In this document: positions 5,491 to 8,823 of the stretch, piece after piece
How the letters are laid out: each line of letters starts with the position of its first letter
How positions within the stretch are numbered: position 1 is the first letter of the stretch
Source: Deltaproteobacteria bacterium
GTDB taxonomy: Bacteria > Desulfobacterota > DSM-4660 > Desulfatiglandales > HGW-15
NCBI GenBank assembly: GCA_016926135.1
Contig: JAFGPH010000082.1
Span: 1-8,823 of the forward strand
Reading direction: 5' to 3'
Length of the DNA: 8,823 nucleotides
Translations under genes and position numbers: made by a program
Notes under the pieces: generated by a model
The model's database searches: none
Seen by the model: only the letters and a program-made list of their open reading frames with translations
What the model was told of the DNA's origin: nothing

Positions 5491-8400
5491 ATGAGCAAGT
5501 TCCTGGGAAAGTGGCTCAAGGTCTACGAAGACGAGATCCACCTCTTCTTCTGGTCCGTGCTGCTCTTCTTCACGATTCACGTTGCCGACATTCTCCTCAA
5601 CAACTTCGGTGAGACGGCCTTCCTGAAACGATACGGCGTGGAATACCTGCCCGTCATTTACATGGTCAACGCCGTATCCACGTTTGTCATCATGAGCATG
5701 CTGACGGGCGTGATGGCCAGGACCCCCAGCAGCCGCATCCTGTTTTTCCTGCTCTTGGTCTGCGGGGGCTCCGTCGGGGCGATCCGGCTGGTTATCCCCT
5801 TCGGATTCGACATCATCTATCCGGTGATCTACATCCTCAAGTCCCAGTATGAGGTGCTCCTGGGGCTCCTGTTCTGGGACATGGCCAATGATCTCTTCAA
5901 CACCAGGCAGTCCAAGCGACTTTTCCCCCTCCTGACCGCAGGGGGCACATTGGGGGGAATCCTGGGAAGTTACTGCACCCACCCGCTTGCCAGGGCGATC
6001 ACCATCGACAACCTCATGTGGGTTTATCTGGGTGCTTGTGTGGCCGGGGCCCTGGTGGTCCGAAAAATGGGGACCCTCTTCCCGAGCCTGGTCGTGACGG
6101 AAAAGCAGTCCAAAAAGAAATCAAAGTCCGCCCTGCTGGACGAACTGCGCAAGGTCGTGCCCATCATCAGGGAATCGCTGCTGGTGAAGATCCTGATCGT
6201 GCTCACCCTCGTGCCGAACATGGTCATCCCCATCATCAACTACCTCTTCAACTTCACCGTGGACCAGACTTTCGGCACGGAAGGAGGCATGATCAAGTTC
6301 TTCGGGTACTTCCGGGGTTCCATGAACATCGTCAGCTTCGTGGTGCTCCTCTTCGTGGGAAGGCTCTACGGCCGCTGGGGACTGCCCGTGGCGCTCCTCT
6401 TTCATCCCATCAATTATGTGGTCGCCTTTCTGGCCTACCTCTTCCGATTCGACGTCTATTCCGCCATCTATTCCCAACTTTCCACCTCCGTGCTGCGCAA
6501 CACGATCAACAACCCGGCGCGGGCCGTGCTGATGGGCCTTTTCCCGCCCGAGCAGAGGTCCGTGGTGAGGCCCTTTCTGCGGGGCACGGTCGTGCGAATC
6601 GGAATCCTGGCCGGGTCCGGCGCCATCATGGCCCTCCAGGGCGTGATGCACCCCCGCTACCTCTCCCTGGTGGCCATCGCCTTTGTCACGGCCTGGCTGA
6701 CCGCCAACGTGGTGCTCAAGAGAAGGTATTCCAGGATTCTCCTGGATTTGGTCTCCCGAAACATGCTGGATCTCAAGTCCCTGGAATCCGAGGACGTGAG
6801 CCCCATCTTCCAGGACAAGAGGGTGCAGTCGCAGCTCGTGCAGAATTTCCTCGTCTCCAGGGGGGAGACCTGCCTCTGGTATGCACAGCTCATGAAATCT
6901 CTGGGGTTCAAGGATCTGGATCAACACATCCTTTCGGTGATCCGGGGGCAGGATGACCGCACGATCATCCGGCTGCTGGGGCTTCTGTCCGGTAGCACCC
7001 CCGGGGATGCGATCGGGGTTTTTGAGGAAATGGCGGACAGGAAAAAGCCGGGAAAGACGATCGCCGTGTTGAAGGCCGCCGCCCGCTTGCAGCCGGATCT
7101 CTCCGCCCCTTTTCTGAAGAAGGTTTTTGACACCTTTCCCCATCCGGAAATCAAGGCCCTGGCTGTCATGGGCCTGTACAGACTCGATCCGGAAACCTAC
7201 CGGGGCGTGGTTGAATCGTGGATCAGCTCCTCCCGTCTTCCCGAAAAGAGGGCGGGGATCATCGCCGCGGGAGGCAGCAGAGACCCGAAATACGTGGGGC
7301 CGCTTCTGGAGATTTTGCGGGTTGAGAAAGAAGGAATCCTGATCGCCCTGACGCTGGAATCCCTCCATCTGCTGCAGGCAGAGGGCCTGAACGGGGTTGC
7401 CTTTCCCTACCTGAAGCACGCGTCGGAGAGGGTGCGCAGGGCGGCGCTCAAGGCCGTTTCCGTGACGGATGACGAGGCCCTCAGGGCGGTCATCCCCCTG
7501 CTGGGGGACCCCTCGGAGGACCTGAGGGGCCGGAGTCTCGCCAAGCTTCAGGAAGCCCCGCATCAGAGCGGGGAGCTGCTCATCGAATCCCTCAGCATCC
7601 CCAATCGCAAGTCGAGAGAAGGGGTCTTCTCCCTGCTCCAGTCCCTGCAGATCAGGGACGTGGATGTGCTTCGCTTTGCCAGGTCTCAGCTGGAGAGGGC
7701 CTATGTCAACGTGGCGGAGGTGGAGGCCCTGACAAGGATGGAGGAAAGCCCCGAGGCGAAGCTGCTTTCAGAACACCTTCTCCAGCGAAAAAAAGAGAGG
7801 CTGGAAACGGTCCTGAGGGTGTTGGCCGCCCAGGACCCGGCCGGCCGGGTGCGGCTCATTCACCGGGGGGTCTTCTCCCCGGATGCGCGTCAGAGGGCCA
7901 ACGCACTGGAGGCCCTGGAGGACACCCTGGGGACCACCCTTTCCAAAATCATGATCCCCCTGCTGGAGGATCTCCCGGTTGAACGGTGTCTCGATGCAGG
8001 GAAGAAGTTCGCCCGGCTGCCGCAGTTCGATTCCAACCCCGAAACGCTCTTCTCTCACCTGCTGAAAAGGCAGGACTGGGTGAGCCTGGTGCTTTGCCTC
8101 GATCTCATGGCAAAGCGGGGGCCGGACGGTCTGGATCCGGCCCTGATCGAACCGCTGCGGGGATCCAGGAATCCCCATGTCCGGAACATGGCAGACAGGG
8201 CGGCGAACCAAAACACTTCCGATGCAACCCGGAGGGAGTCGACGATGGAAACAGGGATCAGCATTACCGACAAGATCCTCCACCTCAGAAGCATTCACAT
8301 CTTTCAGGGCCTTTCGGTCAGTGAACTGGCAGCGGTGGCCTCCGTGACGGAGGAGGTCAGTTACCCGGTCGGCACGGTGATCATTCGGGAAGGGGAACCC

Positions 8401-8745
8401 GGGGAGACCATGTATCTCCTCATCGACGGAGAGGTGGCGGTGCTGAAGGGTGCGGAAGGTGGGCCCCAGGTGGAGCTGGACCACATTCGGGGCGGTGATT
8501 ATTTTGGAGAGATGGCCCTCTTCGAGGACCTGGTGCGCTCCGCGAGCGTCCGGAGCGAAAGAGAGACACGGGTACTGGTTCTTCACAAGCGGGAGTTCAC
8601 GGAAATCGTGAGGGAGTATCCCCTCATCGCGTTGCAGATCTGCAAGGTTCTGAGCCAGCGCCTGCGCAAGCTGCACGATAAAATCCGGTTTTACGAGAAC
8701 ACGCCGAATCCGACGCTGTCCATCGAGCCTGTGACCAGGGCCTAG
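5491..8745 (+). CDS. NTT/MFS-like transporter fused to HEAT repeats and a cNMP-binding domain
   Basis: A 1084-residue, three-part protein. Residues 1-410 form about 11-12 hydrophobic segments (for example 19-38, 53-75, 82-103, 230-255, 298-320 and 388-408). Their motifs resemble ATP/ADP translocase-like (NTT, TLC family) proteins: FLKRYGVEYLPVIY near 44-57, FWDMANDLFNTRQSKRLFP at 128-146 and GGTLGGILGS at 151-160. Residues of about 530-905 are amphipathic helical repeats of HEAT type, such as HPEIKALAVMGLYRL and SERVRRAALKAV. Residues 930-1060 are a cyclic-nucleotide-binding domain with an intact phosphate-binding cassette, FGEMALFED followed by RSA (G1006, E1007, R1016). No DNA-binding helix-turn-helix follows, so it is not a CRP-type regulator. 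ATG 5491, with GAGG at 5482-5485, is preferred to the TTG just before it. Bacterial NTT-like proteins with HEAT and cNMP-binding fusions are known as a class. Substrate and ligand are unknown; regulation of transport by a cyclic nucleotide is inference. Confidence 0.88.
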   Translation: MSKFLGKWLKVYEDEIHLFFWSVLLFFTIHVADILLNNFGETAFLKRYGVEYLPVIYMVNAVSTFVIMSMLTGVMARTPSSRILFFLLLVCGGSVGAIRLVIPFGFDIIYPVIYILKSQYEVLLGLLFWDMANDLFNTRQSKRLFPLLTAGGTLGGILGSYCTHPLARAITIDNLMWVYLGACVAGALVVRKMGTLFPSLVVTEKQSKKKSKSALLDELRKVVPIIRESLLVKILIVLTLVPNMVIPIINYLFNFTVDQTFGTEGGMIKFFGYFRGSMNIVSFVVLLFVGRLYGRWGLPVALLFHPINYVVAFLAYLFRFDVYSAIYSQLSTSVLRNTINNPARAVLMGLFPPEQRSVVRPFLRGTVVRIGILAGSGAIMALQGVMHPRYLSLVAIAFVTAWLTANVVLKRRYSRILLDLVSRNMLDLKSLESEDVSPIFQDKRVQSQLVQNFLVSRGETCLWYAQLMKSLGFKDLDQHILSVIRGQDDRTIIRLLGLLSGSTPGDAIGVFEEMADRKKPGKTIAVLKAAARLQPDLSAPFLKKVFDTFPHPEIKALAVMGLYRLDPETYRGVVESWISSSRLPEKRAGIIAAGGSRDPKYVGPLLEILRVEKEGILIALTLESLHLLQAEGLNGVAFPYLKHASERVRRAALKAVSVTDDEALRAVIPLLGDPSEDLRGRSLAKLQEAPHQSGELLIESLSIPNRKSREGVFSLLQSLQIRDVDVLRFARSQLERAYVNVAEVEALTRMEESPEAKLLSEHLLQRKKERLETVLRVLAAQDPAGRVRLIHRGVFSPDARQRANALEALEDTLGTTLSKIMIPLLEDLPVERCLDAGKKFARLPQFDSNPETLFSHLLKRQDWVSLVLCLDLMAKRGPDGLDPALIEPLRGSRNPHVRNMADRAANQNTSDATRRESTMETGISITDKILHLRSIHIFQGLSVSELAAVASVTEEVSYPVGTVIIREGEPGETMYLLIDGEVAVLKGAEGGPQVELDHIRGGDYFGEMALFEDLVRSASVRSERETRVLVLHKREFTEIVREYPLIALQICKVLSQRLRKLHDKIRFYENTPNPTLSIEPVTRA
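8231..8247 (+). promoter_or_regulatory. Candidate internal ribosome-binding site and start codon
   Basis: GGAGGGAG at 8231-8238 precedes an in-frame ATG at 8245-8247 by 6 bases, a spacing typical of a real ribosome-binding site and stronger than the one at the main start of this gene. Initiation here would give a 166-residue protein beginning METGISITDK, which is the cyclic-nucleotide-binding domain alone. The site lies in a polar linker (NQNTSDATRREST) between the HEAT region and that domain. It could be chance in a purine-rich coding sequence. Confidence 0.4.
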
Positions 8746-8750
8746 AAGAA

Positions 8751-8778
8751 GTTGGAGGTTAGAGGTTGGAGGTGGGAG
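8751..8778. repeat. GTTGGAG heptamer microsatellite, four units
   Basis: Four 7-mers run head to tail: GTTGGAG, GTTAGAG, GTTGGAG and GTGGGAG. They start 5 bases after the stop codon of the fusion gene. It is the same heptamer as at 3-16, which starts the window. Confidence 0.8.
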
Positions 8779-8808
8779 GCAGGAAAAGATGCAGTTGCCT
8801 CCAACCTC
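8762..8808. repeat. Inverted repeat after the fusion gene
   Basis: GAGGTTGGAGG (8762-8772) is perfectly complementary to CCTCCAACCTC (8798-8808), with a 25-base loop. An alternative shorter stem, GGAGGCA (8775-8781) with TGCCTCC (8796-8802), is also possible. The right arm is the heptamer repeat in opposite orientation. No U tract follows inside the window, so it is at best a weak or Rho-type 3' end structure. Confidence 0.55.
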
Positions 8809-8823
8809 AAGTGAAGCGAAGCG

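Noticed and set aside
6121..7563. 480-codon - strand frame inside the fusion gene
   Set aside because: It is His-, Gly- and Asp-rich, typical of an antisense translation of GC-rich coding DNA. The + strand carries membrane segments and HEAT-like repeats in one continuous frame.

Overview
The window is a bacterial chromosomal segment with an estimated GC content of about 60% (by eye, not computed). Every gene I accept is on the + strand. The order is: an RluD-type rRNA pseudouridine synthase, then rho, rpmE, prfA and prmC, then one very large membrane fusion protein. The rho-rpmE-prfA-prmC order is a known conserved bacterial cluster. Together with the GC content, the spacer style and the transporter/HEAT/cyclic-nucleotide-binding fusion, it makes a Deltaproteobacteria-type lineage (Desulfobacterota or relatives) my best guess. 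That placement is inference; no rRNA gene or species marker is present.

Layout. Positions 1-204 are a repeat-rich spacer. Positions 205-1215 encode the pseudouridine synthase. Positions 1216-1440 are the rho leader, with a weak promoter-like stretch and a small G/C hairpin. rho (1441-2688) is full length and keeps its key residues. Positions 2689-3034 contain no gene; they are almost entirely short tandem repeats nested in a roughly 100-bp tandem duplication. rpmE (3035-3265) encodes zinc-type ribosomal protein L31. A terminator-like hairpin sits at 3338-3372. prfA (3416-4480) and prmC (4477-5382) overlap in ATGA and are probably translationally coupled: PrmC methylates the GGQ glutamine of the release factor encoded just before it. 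After a 108-bp spacer, 5491-8745 encodes a 1084-residue protein with a nucleotide-transporter-like membrane part, a HEAT-like helical region and a C-terminal cyclic-nucleotide-binding domain. The last 78 bases are again repeats.

The conserved genes share a gene-expression theme: transcription termination (Rho), ribosome structure (L31), rRNA modification (pseudouridine synthase), and translation termination with its modifying enzyme (RF1 and PrmC). The fusion protein has no obvious tie to them; it looks like a membrane transporter or sensor that senses cNMP or is gated by it.

The least ordinary signals are two. First, the longer repeat spacers carry several unrelated microsatellites whose common property is a 7-base period (GTTGGAG, GGTCCNN, AGTARGS, CACGAAY). 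Second, the fusion gene has a strong in-frame ribosome-binding site and ATG exactly at the junction before its cyclic-nucleotide-binding domain. I found no CRISPR array, tRNA, rRNA, insertion sequence or clearly new multigene system.
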